Part shown: positions 42,894 through 52,504 of the stretch, in pieces
Position numbering within the stretch: the stretch's first letter is position 1
Layout: each line of letters begins with the position of its first letter
From: JACVRW01 sp963716215
GTDB lineage: Bacteria > Actinomycetota > Thermoleophilia > Solirubrobacterales > Thermoleophilaceae
Assembly (NCBI GenBank): GCA_963716215.1
Contig: OY970298.1
Span: 3,286,001 to 3,350,000, forward strand
Direction of reading: 5' to 3'
Length of the DNA: 64,000 nt
Notes under the pieces: model-generated
What the model saw: only the letters and a program-made list of their open reading frames with translations
What the model was told of the DNA's origin: nothing
Databases searched by the model: none
Translations under genes and position numbers: made by a program

Positions 42894-44323
42894 CACGCCT
42901 CCCTCCATAGCGCGGGCGGGATGACGTTCCGCCCGACGACGTCGGCAAGCGTCTCGTGACGCTTGACGAGCACGGCCTGGCCGCGATCAACGAGCACGCT
43001 CGCGGGCCGGCCGAGGGCGTTCATCTGGGTTCCAGTCGTATCGCTGTACGCGCCATGGCCGAGCAACGCGAGGAGGTCGCCTGGCTCGACGCTCGGAAGC
43101 CTGACGTTCTCGGCCAGCGAGTCGTAGACGCACGCCTGGCCCACAATCTCGGCAAGGCGGTCCGACCCTCCGTCCGGCTCGCCGTCTGGGCGGTCGACCA
43201 CGACCACAGGATGGGCCACGCGCATAGTGCCCTTGCTGGTGAACATCTGCATCGATCCGTCGAGGACCACGTAGTCGCGCAGCGGCGCTCCATGCCCCGG
43301 CTTCACCTCGACCACCGCCCCGACGAAGATCGCCGCGTCGGCGACCTGATAACCGCCGGTCTCGAACTGGATCCGCGGCCTGTGGCCGTCCGGGAAGGCG
43401 TCCTCGAGCACGTCGACGATCGCGTCCACGTAGGCCTCGAGCGGTGGCAGTGGGTGGAAGGCTCCGCTCGACGTGCTGCCCGGATCGGCGAGGTAGACGG
43501 ACTCGCCGCCGCGAAACCCCCCTCCGAGATCAAGCCGCTCGCAGCGTACGCCGAGCCGTCCCTCGATTTCGCGAGCGAACGCGCACACCTCCGCGGTGCA
43601 GGCCGCATGGTGCATGACCTCTCGTTCGGGGGTGTAGTCCCCCATGTAGCCGGAGAAGCCAACGTGGTGGTGGAGGCCGACGAAACGCAGGTGCTTGGAC
43701 CCGACCACGTACTCGACGGCTCTCATGGCGTCACCAGTGGCCACGTTGTTCCCGAACTTTCCCTCTCCGACCCGCAGCGTGGTCTCGAAGCTGGGGTCCT
43801 CGGCGAGCAGGCTCTCGTAGGTCAGCTGGATGCGCACCGTGCAATCGACCTCGGTCCCGAGGTCGCCCGCGATCCGGTCGAGTCGCTGCGCCTCCTCCAG
43901 CGAGTCGAGGTTGACCTGAGCCACGCCCAGCTCGGCTGCCGCGCGCAGCGCTCCGTCGCTCTTCCCGTTGCCGTTGAGGATGATGTCGGCCGGGGGCACC
44001 CCGCACTGGAGCGCGATCTGGAGCTCGTTCTCCCCGGTGCAGTCGGACTTGGCGCCTGCCATGTGGAGGATGCGCACCACGGCCATCGTGTTCTGCGACT
44101 TCATCGAGAAGGCGACGTCGGTTTCCGGGTAGCGCGACCGGAACGTGCCCTGGAAGCGACTGAAGTTCTCCTCGATCATCCTGCGTGAGAAGAGCCAGAG
44201 CGGCGTGCCGTAGCGCTCGGCGACCTCGCGCACGCCGCATCCGCCGAAACGCAGGCCGTCCGGACCGCTCTCGAGGTCGGACGGCCACCAGTGCCGCCGC
44301 TGCTCAAACGTGTCCGTACTCAT
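42893..44323 (-). CDS. Fold-type III PLP decarboxylase (DAP/ornithine/arginine decarboxylase family)
   Basis: A 476-residue PLP enzyme. AFSMKSQNTMAVV holds the PLP lysine, GLHHHVGFSG the HxHVG-type segment, RLDLGGGFRGG the glycine loop, and QFETGGYQVADAAIFV replaces the usual EPGR with ETGG. Near the C-terminus ACVYDSLAEN is the C-x-x-D-type substrate-facing segment. Several family members act on D-ornithine or D-lysine, and D-amino-acid genes surround this one, so a D-amino-acid decarboxylase is the best guess; L-substrates cannot be excluded. AAGGAGG lies upstream of the ATG at 44323, inside the preceding gene. Confidence 0.75.
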   Translation of the reverse strand: MSTDTFEQRRHWWPSDLESGPDGLRFGGCGVREVAERYGTPLWLFSRRMIEENFSRFQGTFRSRYPETDVAFSMKSQNTMAVVRILHMAGAKSDCTGENELQIALQCGVPPADIILNGNGKSDGALRAAAELGVAQVNLDSLEEAQRLDRIAGDLGTEVDCTVRIQLTYESLLAEDPSFETTLRVGEGKFGNNVATGDAMRAVEYVVGSKHLRFVGLHHHVGFSGYMGDYTPEREVMHHAACTAEVCAFAREIEGRLGVRCERLDLGGGFRGGESVYLADPGSTSSGAFHPLPPLEAYVDAIVDVLEDAFPDGHRPRIQFETGGYQVADAAIFVGAVVEVKPGHGAPLRDYVVLDGSMQMFTSKGTMRVAHPVVVVDRPDGEPDGGSDRLAEIVGQACVYDSLAENVRLPSVEPGDLLALLGHGAYSDTTGTQMNALGRPASVLVDRGQAVLVKRHETLADVVGRNVIPPALWREA

Positions 44324-45935
44324 CGGAGTCCTCCTTGGTAGTCGGGCGGCGCACAACACCGCCCGCGCGGGCGCCGGTCGGGCCCTCTGGCGACAGCGCG
44401 ATCTCGCCGCCGACGAGTACCCACTCGACCCCAGTCGCGGGGCGCTCGGGAAACTCGTATGTGGCCCGGTCGATCAGCCGCTCAGGGTCGAAGATGACGA
44501 GGTCCGCACGCAGGCCGGGCGTCACGCGACCGCGATCGCGTAGTCCGATGCGCGCCGCGGCGCGAGTCGAGAGCCGCGCCACCGCTTCGCGCACGTCGAG
44601 CAGCCCTTCGCGGATGGCGTAGCGCCCGAGCACGCGCGGCGCCGTGCCCCAGAGGCGCGGGTGGGGACGCTCAGAGAAGATCCCATCGCTGCCGACCAGC
44701 ATGAGCGGGTGGCGTGCGATCGAGCGCACAGTGGCTTCCTCGGCATACTCGAGCACGATGGCCACCTGCAGTCGACTCTCGACGAGCAGGTCGATCGCCG
44801 CCTGGGCCGGATCCACGCCCCGGTCCCGCGCGATGGCGGCCAGGCTTTCGCCTACCACGCCCGGCGGCCCCTGCTCGCCGCAGTCCACGATCGTGATCGC
44901 CTCCGCGCCGCAGTGCACGAGGTGGTTCTCGTGCGGAGACTCGGCGCTCGACATGTCGGCGACCATGCGGGCGTGCTGAGCGGGATCACGCAGGCGCTCG
45001 AGCATGCGCGAGGCCCCTCCCTCGTGGGCCCAGAGCGGCAGCGTGGCGGTGAGGAGCGTTGCGCCCGCTATGTAGGGGTACTGGTCGAACGTCACGTCCA
45101 GGCCCTCGTCGACAGCGCTCTCGATCAGTTCGAGCAGACCCGGCAACTGCCACGCGTTGCGCTTGCCCATGACCTTGAGGTGGGTGAGGTTGAGCGCGGC
45201 CCCGCTCCGCCGGGCCACGTCGAGCATCTCCCCCACCGCCTCCAGGAGCCGCCCGCTTTCGCTGCGTATGTGGGGGATCACGAAGCCACCGTGGTCGGCC
45301 ACGACCTGGGCGAGGGCGACGAGCTCGTCTGTCTCGGCGAACGCGGCGGGGGCGTACACCAAGCCGAGCGACAGGCCCCAGGCGCCCGCCTGCATCCCCT
45401 CGTACACCTCCCCCCGCATCGCGTCGAGCTCGGCAGCCGTCGGCGCCCGCCGCGCCCCGCCCATGACGACCTCGCGCACGGCCCCGTGCGGCACAAGCGG
45501 GCACAGGCTCGTGGCCGGGCGTGTGGCGTCGAGCGCCTCCAGGTAGTCGCCGATCGAGCGCCACGACCAGTCGTCCGGGCCTCGCCCCTCGAACACAGTG
45601 AGGTAGGCGCGCCGGTCGGACACGCCGGCGGTGGTCACGGGCGCGGGTCCAACGCCATCCTGGTTGATCAGCTCGGTGGTGAAGCCCTGGGTGATCCGAC
45701 TCGCTAGCTCCGGCTCGACGAACGGCCGCAGCGCCGAATGGCTGTGCATGTCCACGAAGCCGGGCGCCACCGCCAGCCCGTCCAGGTCGAGCACGCGCGC
45801 TGCCTCGCCACCGTCGAGCTCGGGCGCAACGGCGGCGATGCGGTCGCCGCGGATGGCCACGTCGGCGCGCAGGGGCGCCCCCTCGCCCGGGTAGACAAGC
45901 CCGCCGCGAAGCAGCAGGTCAGCGGCTGGCGCCAC
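44304..45935 (-). CDS. N-acyl-D-amino-acid deacylase (amidohydrolase family)
   Basis: A 543-residue metal-dependent hydrolase. APGFVDMHSHSALR carries the HxH metal pair, the middle part has GLSLGLVYAPAAFA and HIRSESGRLLEAVGE, and HPLMLVGSDGIF contains the catalytic Asp, the pattern of D-aminoacylases. It would release a free D-amino acid from N-acyl-D-amino acids. Its end overlaps the decarboxylase start; its start overlaps the upstream PLP gene by 17 bases. Confidence 0.85.
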   Translation of the reverse strand: MAPAADLLLRGGLVYPGEGAPLRADVAIRGDRIAAVAPELDGGEAARVLDLDGLAVAPGFVDMHSHSALRPFVEPELASRITQGFTTELINQDGVGPAPVTTAGVSDRRAYLTVFEGRGPDDWSWRSIGDYLEALDATRPATSLCPLVPHGAVREVVMGGARRAPTAAELDAMRGEVYEGMQAGAWGLSLGLVYAPAAFAETDELVALAQVVADHGGFVIPHIRSESGRLLEAVGEMLDVARRSGAALNLTHLKVMGKRNAWQLPGLLELIESAVDEGLDVTFDQYPYIAGATLLTATLPLWAHEGGASRMLERLRDPAQHARMVADMSSAESPHENHLVHCGAEAITIVDCGEQGPPGVVGESLAAIARDRGVDPAQAAIDLLVESRLQVAIVLEYAEEATVRSIARHPLMLVGSDGIFSERPHPRLWGTAPRVLGRYAIREGLLDVREAVARLSTRAAARIGLRDRGRVTPGLRADLVIFDPERLIDRATYEFPERPATGVEWVLVGGEIALSPEGPTGARAGGVVRRPTTKEDSDEYGHV

Positions 45936-47025
45936 TGGCGCTCACCTCGATGCTTTGCACGATCCGGTCCCCGGCTACGACGTGGGCCTCCCGGAAGTTG
46001 GCCATCGTCGCGCAAGCGTGGTTCGGCACGATCCTCAGCCGGTCGCCGACCGCCAGCTCTGTACCCGTGCCGTCCAGCGCCAGCCACCCGTGCTCCTCGG
46101 ACAGCGCGGCGACTGAGATGTCATCACGACCGAGGGCGGTCCCGTAGCCGGACAGGAGCGTCAGCCCGTGCACGCCGGCGTCGGAGCTGAGGGCCTTGGA
46201 ACCCGCGTCCACGATGACCCGCGTGGCCGAGCGGCGCTCCACGACCGTGGTCAAAACGGTCAGCGCGCAGTCGTCGATGCCCGCCGAGCCCAGGCTCACC
46301 TGCATCCGGTCGTAGAAGACGTAGTTGCCGGGACGCGCCTCGGTCACGCCCGGGACGTCCATCGTCTGCAACACCGACGGTGTCGCGCCGGTCGAGACCG
46401 TGCCGACGTCGAGCTCCGCGCCCGCCGCGGCCAGCTCCTCCAGTCGCGCCCGCACCACCCGCTCGCGCTCCTCCGGATCGGGCAACGAGTAGGCGTAGCC
46501 CTCGTGGGTCGCGATCCCGACGAGGCGGAGCGGGGAACGCCGGCGCACCGCCGCCACCAGCCGCTGGAGTGGGGCTCCGAGCGCTACGCCCGCGCGGTCG
46601 AGACCGGTGTCGACCTCGATCATGACGTCGAGCTTCATGCCGCGCTCGAGAGCGGCGTTCGCGAGCGTCGCGACGGCCTCCGGACGATCAACCGCCGCGA
46701 CGATGCTCGCGCGGCGCGCCAGCTCGAAGAGGCGTTCCAGCTTGCGCTCGCCGACGAGCGGGTAGCAGACGAACACGTCGTCTAGCCCCCCGTCGACCAG
46801 CGCCTCCGCCTCGTCCAGCTTGGCCACCGTGTGGCCGATCGCCCCGAGCTCCCGCTGCCGTCTGGCAATCCAGACGGACTTGTGGGTCTTGGCGTGAGGG
46901 CGTAGCTGGACCCCATGGCGCGTGGCCGCCCCCGCCATCCGCGCGAGGTTGGCCTCGAGCCGATCGTGCTCGATCAGCGCGGCCGGCGTGTCGATCCGAT
47001 CGAGGACGGAGACGGACTCGCTCAC
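45919..47025 (-). CDS. D-threonine aldolase / D-serine dehydratase-like PLP enzyme
   Basis: A 368-residue fold-III PLP enzyme with an alanine-racemase-like N-terminal barrel. LRPHAKTHKSVWIA contains the PLP lysine, IEVDTGLDRAG and THEGYAYSL are barrel segments, and DAGSKALSSDAG with PNHACATMANF gives the C-terminal domain with a HxC metal-binding pair, as in D-serine dehydratase and D-threonine aldolase. It would cleave or deaminate a D-beta-hydroxy-amino acid. Its GTG/ATG region overlaps the ABC ATPase stop by 4 bases. Confidence 0.82.
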   Translation of the reverse strand: MSESVSVLDRIDTPAALIEHDRLEANLARMAGAATRHGVQLRPHAKTHKSVWIARRQRELGAIGHTVAKLDEAEALVDGGLDDVFVCYPLVGERKLERLFELARRASIVAAVDRPEAVATLANAALERGMKLDVMIEVDTGLDRAGVALGAPLQRLVAAVRRRSPLRLVGIATHEGYAYSLPDPEERERVVRARLEELAAAGAELDVGTVSTGATPSVLQTMDVPGVTEARPGNYVFYDRMQVSLGSAGIDDCALTVLTTVVERRSATRVIVDAGSKALSSDAGVHGLTLLSGYGTALGRDDISVAALSEEHGWLALDGTGTELAVGDRLRIVPNHACATMANFREAHVVAGDRIVQSIEVSASGASR

Positions 47026-48824
47026 TTGCCTCGCCCCTCGCGGCGCTCCGCCATCCGCGGCGCCGCCGCCAGCAGGTCGCGGGTGTACTGGACCGCCGGC
47101 TGCCCGAAGATCTGGCCGGTCGCGCCGGACTCCACGACGCGGCCCTCCCGCATCACGAGGATGCGATCGGCGAGGGTATGCACGACCGCGAGGTCGTGGG
47201 TCACGAACACGACGGTCAGGCCGCCTTGGTCGCGCATACGGCGAACCAGCTCGAGGATCGCCGCTTGAACCGAGACGTCAAGCGCCGAAACGACCTCGTC
47301 GCAAAGGATGATCCGCGGCTCGGCGGCCAGCGCCCGGGCCAACGCGACGCGCTGTTGTTGACCACCGCTGAGCTCAGCCGGCTGGCGGTCGAGCAAGTCG
47401 CGGTCGAGCTGGACGTCGGACAGCAGCTCGTCGATCCGTCGCGACTGGTCGCCGCGGCCGCGCTCGGGGAAGTACGCCTCTAGCGGGCGCTGCAGGATCC
47501 TGCGCACCGAATGGCGTGGGTTCAGCGAGGACGCCGGGTTCTGGAAGACGATCTGGATCTCCCGCCGGGCGACCTCCCCCCGCTGACCGGTGAGGGGCGC
47601 CAGCGCGGCGCCGCCGTAGCGGACCTCGCCTGCGGCCGGAGCGTGGAGTCCAACCATGGTGCGTAGGAGTGTCGACTTGCCGGACCCGCTCTCACCCACG
47701 ATCGCGAGGATCTCCGAGGAGTGGACCTCGAAGGACACGTCCCGCACAACCGTCGTGGTGGTCGCGCCGCGCCCGTGGGCGCAGGTGAGCCCCCGTACCG
47801 AGATCACTTCGGGGGCGGTCGGCTCCGGCGCGGGCACGCGGCCAAGCGGGCGACGTTCGGAACCGAGCGGGCCGAGTTCGTCGGCGCGGACGCAGCGCAC
47901 GCTGCGGTCACCGGAGCTCGTGAGGGGCACGGGCGCAGCGAGGCAGCGCTCACGCACGTGACTGCAGCGGTCCGCGAAGGCGCAGTGGTCCTCGATCGCC
48001 CTGGGAGGGGGGAGGCCCGGGATCGGGACGACGACGTCCTCGCTGTCGACCGCCGGCATGGCATCTAGGAGCGCCGCCGTATAGGGGTGTCGCGGCTCCG
48101 CGAAGAGGGTGGCGACCGGCGCTCGCTCGACGATCTCGCCCGCATACATGATCGCGATCTCGTCACAAACCTCGTGGAGCAGCGCGAGGTCGTGGCTCAC
48201 ATAGATAGTCGCGATGCCGAGCTCGCGCACTAGTCGCTCGATCAGCCTCGAGACGGTGGCCTGCGTCGTCACGTCGAGTCCCGTGGTGGGTTCGTCGAGG
48301 ATCAGCACCTCTGGCCGGCAGGCGAGCGCTATCGCGAGCGCCAGGCGCTGCTGCTGGCCGCCACTGAACTCGAACGGATATCGCCGGAGCGAGTCGAGCG
48401 GAAGCCCCACGTGCGCGAGCATCTCCGCCGCGCGGCCGCGAACGTCCTCGGTGTCCGAATGGGTCCGAAGCACCTCGAAGAACTGCTTCCCGACGGTGCG
48501 GTTCGGCGTCAGCGAGGTGGTGGCGTCCTGTGGCAGATGCGCGATTCGGCGCCCCCAGTAGCGCCGCCTCCGGCTGCGCGACAGCCCGAGCAGGTCGGCG
48601 TCGTCGACCAGCGCGGCGCCGCTGCGCTGCACCATCCCCGGCACCCGGTAGCCGGTGGCGGCGAGAACGGCGGTCGACTTGCCGCAGCCGGACTCGCCGG
48701 CCAGGCCGAGGATCCGGCCTGCCTCCACCCGGAGCGAGACGTGGCTGACCACTCGCTTCGGGGCGCCGGGCGCGCGATAGCCGACGCTGAGATCGCGGAT
48801 CTCGAAGCCCACGGCTGCGCTCAT
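47022..48824 (-). CDS. Dipeptide/oligopeptide ABC transporter, fused double ATPase
   Basis: A 600-residue protein uniting the two ATPases (DppD and DppF type) of a peptide importer. Each half has Walker A (GESGCGKST, later GESGSGKST), the signature FSGGQQQRLA or LSGGQQQRVA, and the Walker B DEPTTGLD or DEVVSALD. Between them is the oligopeptide-binding C-terminal extension HCAFADRCSHVRERC. It powers import through the two permeases encoded next. It overlaps both neighbours by 4 bases. Confidence 0.95.
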   Translation of the reverse strand: MSAAVGFEIRDLSVGYRAPGAPKRVVSHVSLRVEAGRILGLAGESGCGKSTAVLAATGYRVPGMVQRSGAALVDDADLLGLSRSRRRRYWGRRIAHLPQDATTSLTPNRTVGKQFFEVLRTHSDTEDVRGRAAEMLAHVGLPLDSLRRYPFEFSGGQQQRLALAIALACRPEVLILDEPTTGLDVTTQATVSRLIERLVRELGIATIYVSHDLALLHEVCDEIAIMYAGEIVERAPVATLFAEPRHPYTAALLDAMPAVDSEDVVVPIPGLPPPRAIEDHCAFADRCSHVRERCLAAPVPLTSSGDRSVRCVRADELGPLGSERRPLGRVPAPEPTAPEVISVRGLTCAHGRGATTTTVVRDVSFEVHSSEILAIVGESGSGKSTLLRTMVGLHAPAAGEVRYGGAALAPLTGQRGEVARREIQIVFQNPASSLNPRHSVRRILQRPLEAYFPERGRGDQSRRIDELLSDVQLDRDLLDRQPAELSGGQQQRVALARALAAEPRIILCDEVVSALDVSVQAAILELVRRMRDQGGLTVVFVTHDLAVVHTLADRILVMREGRVVESGATGQIFGQPAVQYTRDLLAAAPRMAERREGRGK

Positions 48825-49717
48825 GGGAACACGCCCTTCGCGGCGTCAGAGTCCCGCGCGAGCGCCCGTGACGCCGCGTCGACCAGCATGTTGAGGGCGA
48901 TCGCCAGGGTCGCGATCGCGGCCGCTGGGGTCAGCGCCACCAGCGGCACCTCACTCAGGACGGAGCGGCCCTCCGACACCATGAGACCCCAGTTCGGCGA
49001 GGGCGGCTGCGCTCCGACGCCGAGGAAGTTGAGCGCCGCAACGAAGACGATCGCTTGGGTCAGCCGCAGCGCGAACTCCACGGCGAGCGCGCCGCTGATG
49101 TTCGGCACGATCTCCCGCAGTGCGATCGACGCCGCGCCCTCGCCGCGCGTGCGTGCTATCTCGACGAACTCGTTGCCGGCCGCGACCTGCGTCGCGCCCC
49201 GCACAACACGGGCGATGCGCGGCGCGAAAACGATCCCAACGCCGAGGACAAGCACGAGCGGGGAACCGCCGGCCACGGCGATGATCAGCAGCACGAGCAG
49301 AATCGGCGGCAACGCCAGGCCGAGGTCCGTCGCGCGCGTGAAGATCATGTCCGGCCACCCGCGCCGGTAGCCCGCGATCACAGCCAGCACTCCGCCCAGG
49401 GAGAACGCGAGCACGATCCCGAGGAACGGCAGCCAGACGACGTCTCGGCCGCCCGACAGGACACGGCTGGCCACGTCTCGGCCCAGGCCGTCCGTGCCGA
49501 GCAGGTGGTCGACGGACGGCGACTGGAGCGGCGGTCCGACACCGGTTTCATCAGGCGCGTAAGGCGCCACCAATGGACCGAACAGGATCAGCGCGGCCAT
49601 CAGCACCAGGAGCGCGGCGGCGAGCCGGCCCTCGGTCGAGCCCAGCGTCGCGCGGACGAAGTCCGATCGAGCGCCCCGGATTGGGCGAGCGGCCACTACC
49701 ACCGGCTCGGCGCTCAC
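48821..49717 (-). CDS. Peptide ABC transporter permease (DppC type)
   Basis: A 298-residue inner-membrane permease. The hydrophobic helices and the HLLGTDGLGRDVASRVLSGGRD segment identify the DppC/OppC family; the EAA-loop equivalent is in ARTRGEGAASIALREIVPN. GTG 49717 overlaps the previous permease's stop. It pairs with the DppB-type permease to form the channel of the importer. Confidence 0.93.
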   Translation of the reverse strand: MSAEPVVVAARPIRGARSDFVRATLGSTEGRLAAALLVLMAALILFGPLVAPYAPDETGVGPPLQSPSVDHLLGTDGLGRDVASRVLSGGRDVVWLPFLGIVLAFSLGGVLAVIAGYRRGWPDMIFTRATDLGLALPPILLVLLIIAVAGGSPLVLVLGVGIVFAPRIARVVRGATQVAAGNEFVEIARTRGEGAASIALREIVPNISGALAVEFALRLTQAIVFVAALNFLGVGAQPPSPNWGLMVSEGRSVLSEVPLVALTPAAAIATLAIALNMLVDAASRALARDSDAAKGVFP

Positions 49718-50682
49718 GGCGCTCCCGTCCGGCGCAGGCGCGGGTTGAGCGCGATGACCAGGGCGTCGGCGAAGAAGTTGATGATGATGTAGCAAGCGCC
49801 GATGATCACGGTCACCGCCTGCACCACCGTGATGTCGTTGGAGTTGATCGCCTCCACCAGCTGGCGTCCGACCCCCGGGAAGCCGAATACGGTCTCCACG
49901 ACAACCACGCCCGCAAGCAGCTCGGCGAGATTGAGGGCCATTACGTTGACCACGCGGCCGCTCGCCATCGGCACCACGTGCTGCCAGGTGAGCCGGTCAT
50001 AGGAGAGCCCGCGCAACGCGGCGGCCCGAATGTACGGCGCCCCGACCACCTCGCGGACGGCGATGCGGACCTGACGGGTCATGTGTGGCAGCACCACCAA
50101 GGCCAGGGTCACCGCGGGCAGGACGTATGCCTGGAAGCGCTCGGCCGGCGAGCCGAACAGCACCACCCCGCTGGAAACCGGGAACAGTCCCAGCGAGACG
50201 GCGAACACGGCGAGCAGGACTACCCCAATCGCGAACTCGGGGATGCCCGCCAGCCCCAGCACGCCGAATGAGAGCCCTGTGTCGAGCGACGAGTCGGGGC
50301 GCTTGCCACTCGCCAGCCCGAGCCCGAAGGCGATCGGCGCGGCGATCACGAATGCGAGCAGCGCGAGCAGCATCGTCCGCCCGAGGCGCGGGAGAACGGT
50401 CTCCGAGACGGGCTCCTGGGTGACGATGGAGTCCCCAAGGTCCCCTTGGATGAAGTTCCCAGCCCAATGCAGGTACCCAGCGACGGGACCCCGATTGAGC
50501 CCCTGCTCCTCGCGAAAGCGCTCCACCTGCTCCGGGGTGGCCGTCTTGCCGAGGAACACCTTGGCGGGATCGGCGGGGATGACCTGCGTGGCCGTGTAGA
50601 CGACCACCGAGATGAACACGAGCGTGACGAGGGTCAGCGCCAGCTTGCCGCCGACGGCGAGTGCGATGCGCTTGGCTGCCAC
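49714..50682 (-). CDS. Peptide ABC transporter permease (DppB type)
   Basis: A 322-residue permease with the N-terminal block KLALTLVTLVFISVVVYTA and PGDPAK-type region near VIPADPAKVFLGK, followed by AALRGLSYDRLTWQHV as the EAA loop and a last pair of helices. Standard DppB/OppB. It follows the binding-protein gene after 11 bases. Confidence 0.93.
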   Translation of the reverse strand: MAAKRIALAVGGKLALTLVTLVFISVVVYTATQVIPADPAKVFLGKTATPEQVERFREEQGLNRGPVAGYLHWAGNFIQGDLGDSIVTQEPVSETVLPRLGRTMLLALLAFVIAAPIAFGLGLASGKRPDSSLDTGLSFGVLGLAGIPEFAIGVVLLAVFAVSLGLFPVSSGVVLFGSPAERFQAYVLPAVTLALVVLPHMTRQVRIAVREVVGAPYIRAAALRGLSYDRLTWQHVVPMASGRVVNVMALNLAELLAGVVVVETVFGFPGVGRQLVEAINSNDITVVQAVTVIIGACYIIINFFADALVIALNPRLRRTGAP

Positions 50683-50693
50683 CCCGACGTGCG

Positions 50694-52295
50694 CTATTCG
50701 AGGTATGCGGTCCGCAGCGTGACCAGCGTGCCCCAGTTCGGCTCGATGCCCTTCAGGTTGTTCTTCTTCGGCCAGATGAAGTTACCCGAGCAGGGGATGA
50801 TCGACGATGCCTCATTGGCGATGATGGTCGCCGCCTCGGCGATCTTGGCCTTCTGCTGAGCCTCGTCGTCGGTGGCGACAGCCTCCGTGAACAGCTGAGC
50901 CGGCCTCGGGTTGGTGAACATCGACTCGTTGTAGGCGCTCCCGGGCGTATACAGGAGCGGCGGCAGCGCCACCGTGAGCTGGCGGAGCCAGGCGTCCATG
51001 AACGCGGGCGTCTGGTACATGACGTTCGTCTGGTAGGTCTGGACCTGGTTCACCTTCACGGCGATGTCGACTCCGGCCGGTTCCGCCATCTCCTTGAACA
51101 GGACCGGGATGTCGGTCATGCCCGGGAAGAACTCCGACGTGTTGAGCGTGATTCGCAGGTTCGTCTGGCCGGCTTGCTTGAGAAGGGACTTCGCCTTTTC
51201 CACATCACGCGCCGGCGGCGACAGCTCGGACGGGAAGAACGGGTCCGAGGGCGGAATGAGCACGTCGGGAGTGACCGCGGCCTGTCCGAAGTAGACCTGC
51301 TCGACGATCTTCTCGCGGTCGATCAGCAGCTTGAGGGCCTGCACGACACGCGGATCGTCGAACGGGGCCTTGTCACTCTGGAAGACGATCACCGGGAAGC
51401 TGCCGCCCGGCGCACTGAGCACGTCCGCGGCGTCCGAGTCCTCCACCTGGGACAGGAACTTGTACTCCATCGAGTCGCCGAGTTGAGCCGTTCCGTTGGT
51501 GACGCTCTGCACCTTGGTCGCCTGCTCCGGGACTGCCACCAGCCGCACCGCATCGAGGTACGGGATGCCGGACTCCCAGTAATTCGGGTTGCGCTCGGCC
51601 TCGAACAGACTGCCCGGCTTGAAGGACTTGACCGAGAACGGCCCAGTGCCCGCTGGCTTCGACCAATCCTTCGTGTCCGCCTGACCGATGTTCGTGTAGA
51701 AGCCTCCGAGGAGGGCGGGCAGGAAGTAGTTGGGCCGCTCGAGGCTGATCTGTACGAGCGTCGGACTCTTTGCAGTGACGCCCTGAGGCTTGACGTACTG
51801 CTCGAAGATGGCCAGGCCGGCGCCCTCGCCCTTCGGATCGAAATCCTGCTGAAGCGTCCAAACCACGTCGTCAGCCGTCAGCGGCTTCCCGTCGTGGAAC
51901 TCCACGCCCTTGCGCAGACGGAACTCCCACACGCTGCCGTCGGCATTCGACTCCCAGGACTCCGCAAGCCCGGGCGAGACGTTGAAGTCGAGGTCGATTC
52001 GCGTCAACCCGTCGAACACCATGCTCTGCGAGAGGATGTCGTGGGTGTTGATCGGGACGATCGGGTTGAGCCGGTCGGCGTTGTTCGTGTCGGTGACCGA
52101 CACCTCGAGGACGCCCCCACGCCGCGGCTTCGATGAGCCCGAGCCGCTGCTCGCGTTCTCGTCGTCACCTCCGGTCCCGGCCAACACGATGGCGACTACC
52201 CCTGCGCCCACGCCCACGCCCACGCCGGCCTGGATCAGCCTCCGACGGGTGACTTTCTGGTCGTCGTCGGGCTCGTAGAGCTCGTCCTGTGCCAT
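50694..52295 (-). CDS. Peptide/extracytoplasmic solute-binding protein, family 5
   Basis: A 533-residue SBP_bac_5 protein (DppA/OppA type). TRRRLIQAG followed by a hydrophobic helix is a twin-arginine export signal, and no lipobox cysteine is seen. The mature part shows the family blocks (FDGLTRIDLDFNVSPGLAESWE, LRKGVEFHDGKPLTADDVVW, GTGPFSVKSFKPGS). It delivers peptides to the importer. GGAGGA lies 8 bases upstream of the ATG. It is the first gene of the operon. Confidence 0.93.
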   Translation of the reverse strand: MAQDELYEPDDDQKVTRRRLIQAGVGVGVGAGVVAIVLAGTGGDDENASSGSGSSKPRRGGVLEVSVTDTNNADRLNPIVPINTHDILSQSMVFDGLTRIDLDFNVSPGLAESWESNADGSVWEFRLRKGVEFHDGKPLTADDVVWTLQQDFDPKGEGAGLAIFEQYVKPQGVTAKSPTLVQISLERPNYFLPALLGGFYTNIGQADTKDWSKPAGTGPFSVKSFKPGSLFEAERNPNYWESGIPYLDAVRLVAVPEQATKVQSVTNGTAQLGDSMEYKFLSQVEDSDAADVLSAPGGSFPVIVFQSDKAPFDDPRVVQALKLLIDREKIVEQVYFGQAAVTPDVLIPPSDPFFPSELSPPARDVEKAKSLLKQAGQTNLRITLNTSEFFPGMTDIPVLFKEMAEPAGVDIAVKVNQVQTYQTNVMYQTPAFMDAWLRQLTVALPPLLYTPGSAYNESMFTNPRPAQLFTEAVATDDEAQQKAKIAEAATIIANEASSIIPCSGNFIWPKKNNLKGIEPNWGTLVTLRTAYLE

Positions 52296-52504
52296 GCGCA
52301 GTCCTCCTCGGGCGATGTCGACGCGAACGCCTTATCGATCGCACGTACGATTGAGAGCCGCGCGAGCATAGCCCTTCCACTCCGCCGGGTCAATCCGCAC
52401 CGAGACCACGAGTCGCCTGCCGGAACGTCGACGAGCGCAAACGGATCGAAGCCGCCTGCGACCAGGCCCTGGCGACGATGCGATTTGCGCCCTGAGCCCG
52501 GGAG
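52296..52504. promoter_or_regulatory. Promoter region of the peptide-import/D-amino-acid operon
   Basis: The 209 bases between the binding-protein start and the end of the DUF4097 gene contain a dyad at 52331-52355 (CTTATCGA, then an imperfect CGATTGAG). The CTTATCGA half-site matches exactly the arm of the TetR palindrome at 40666. No gene is seen here. Confidence 0.45.
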
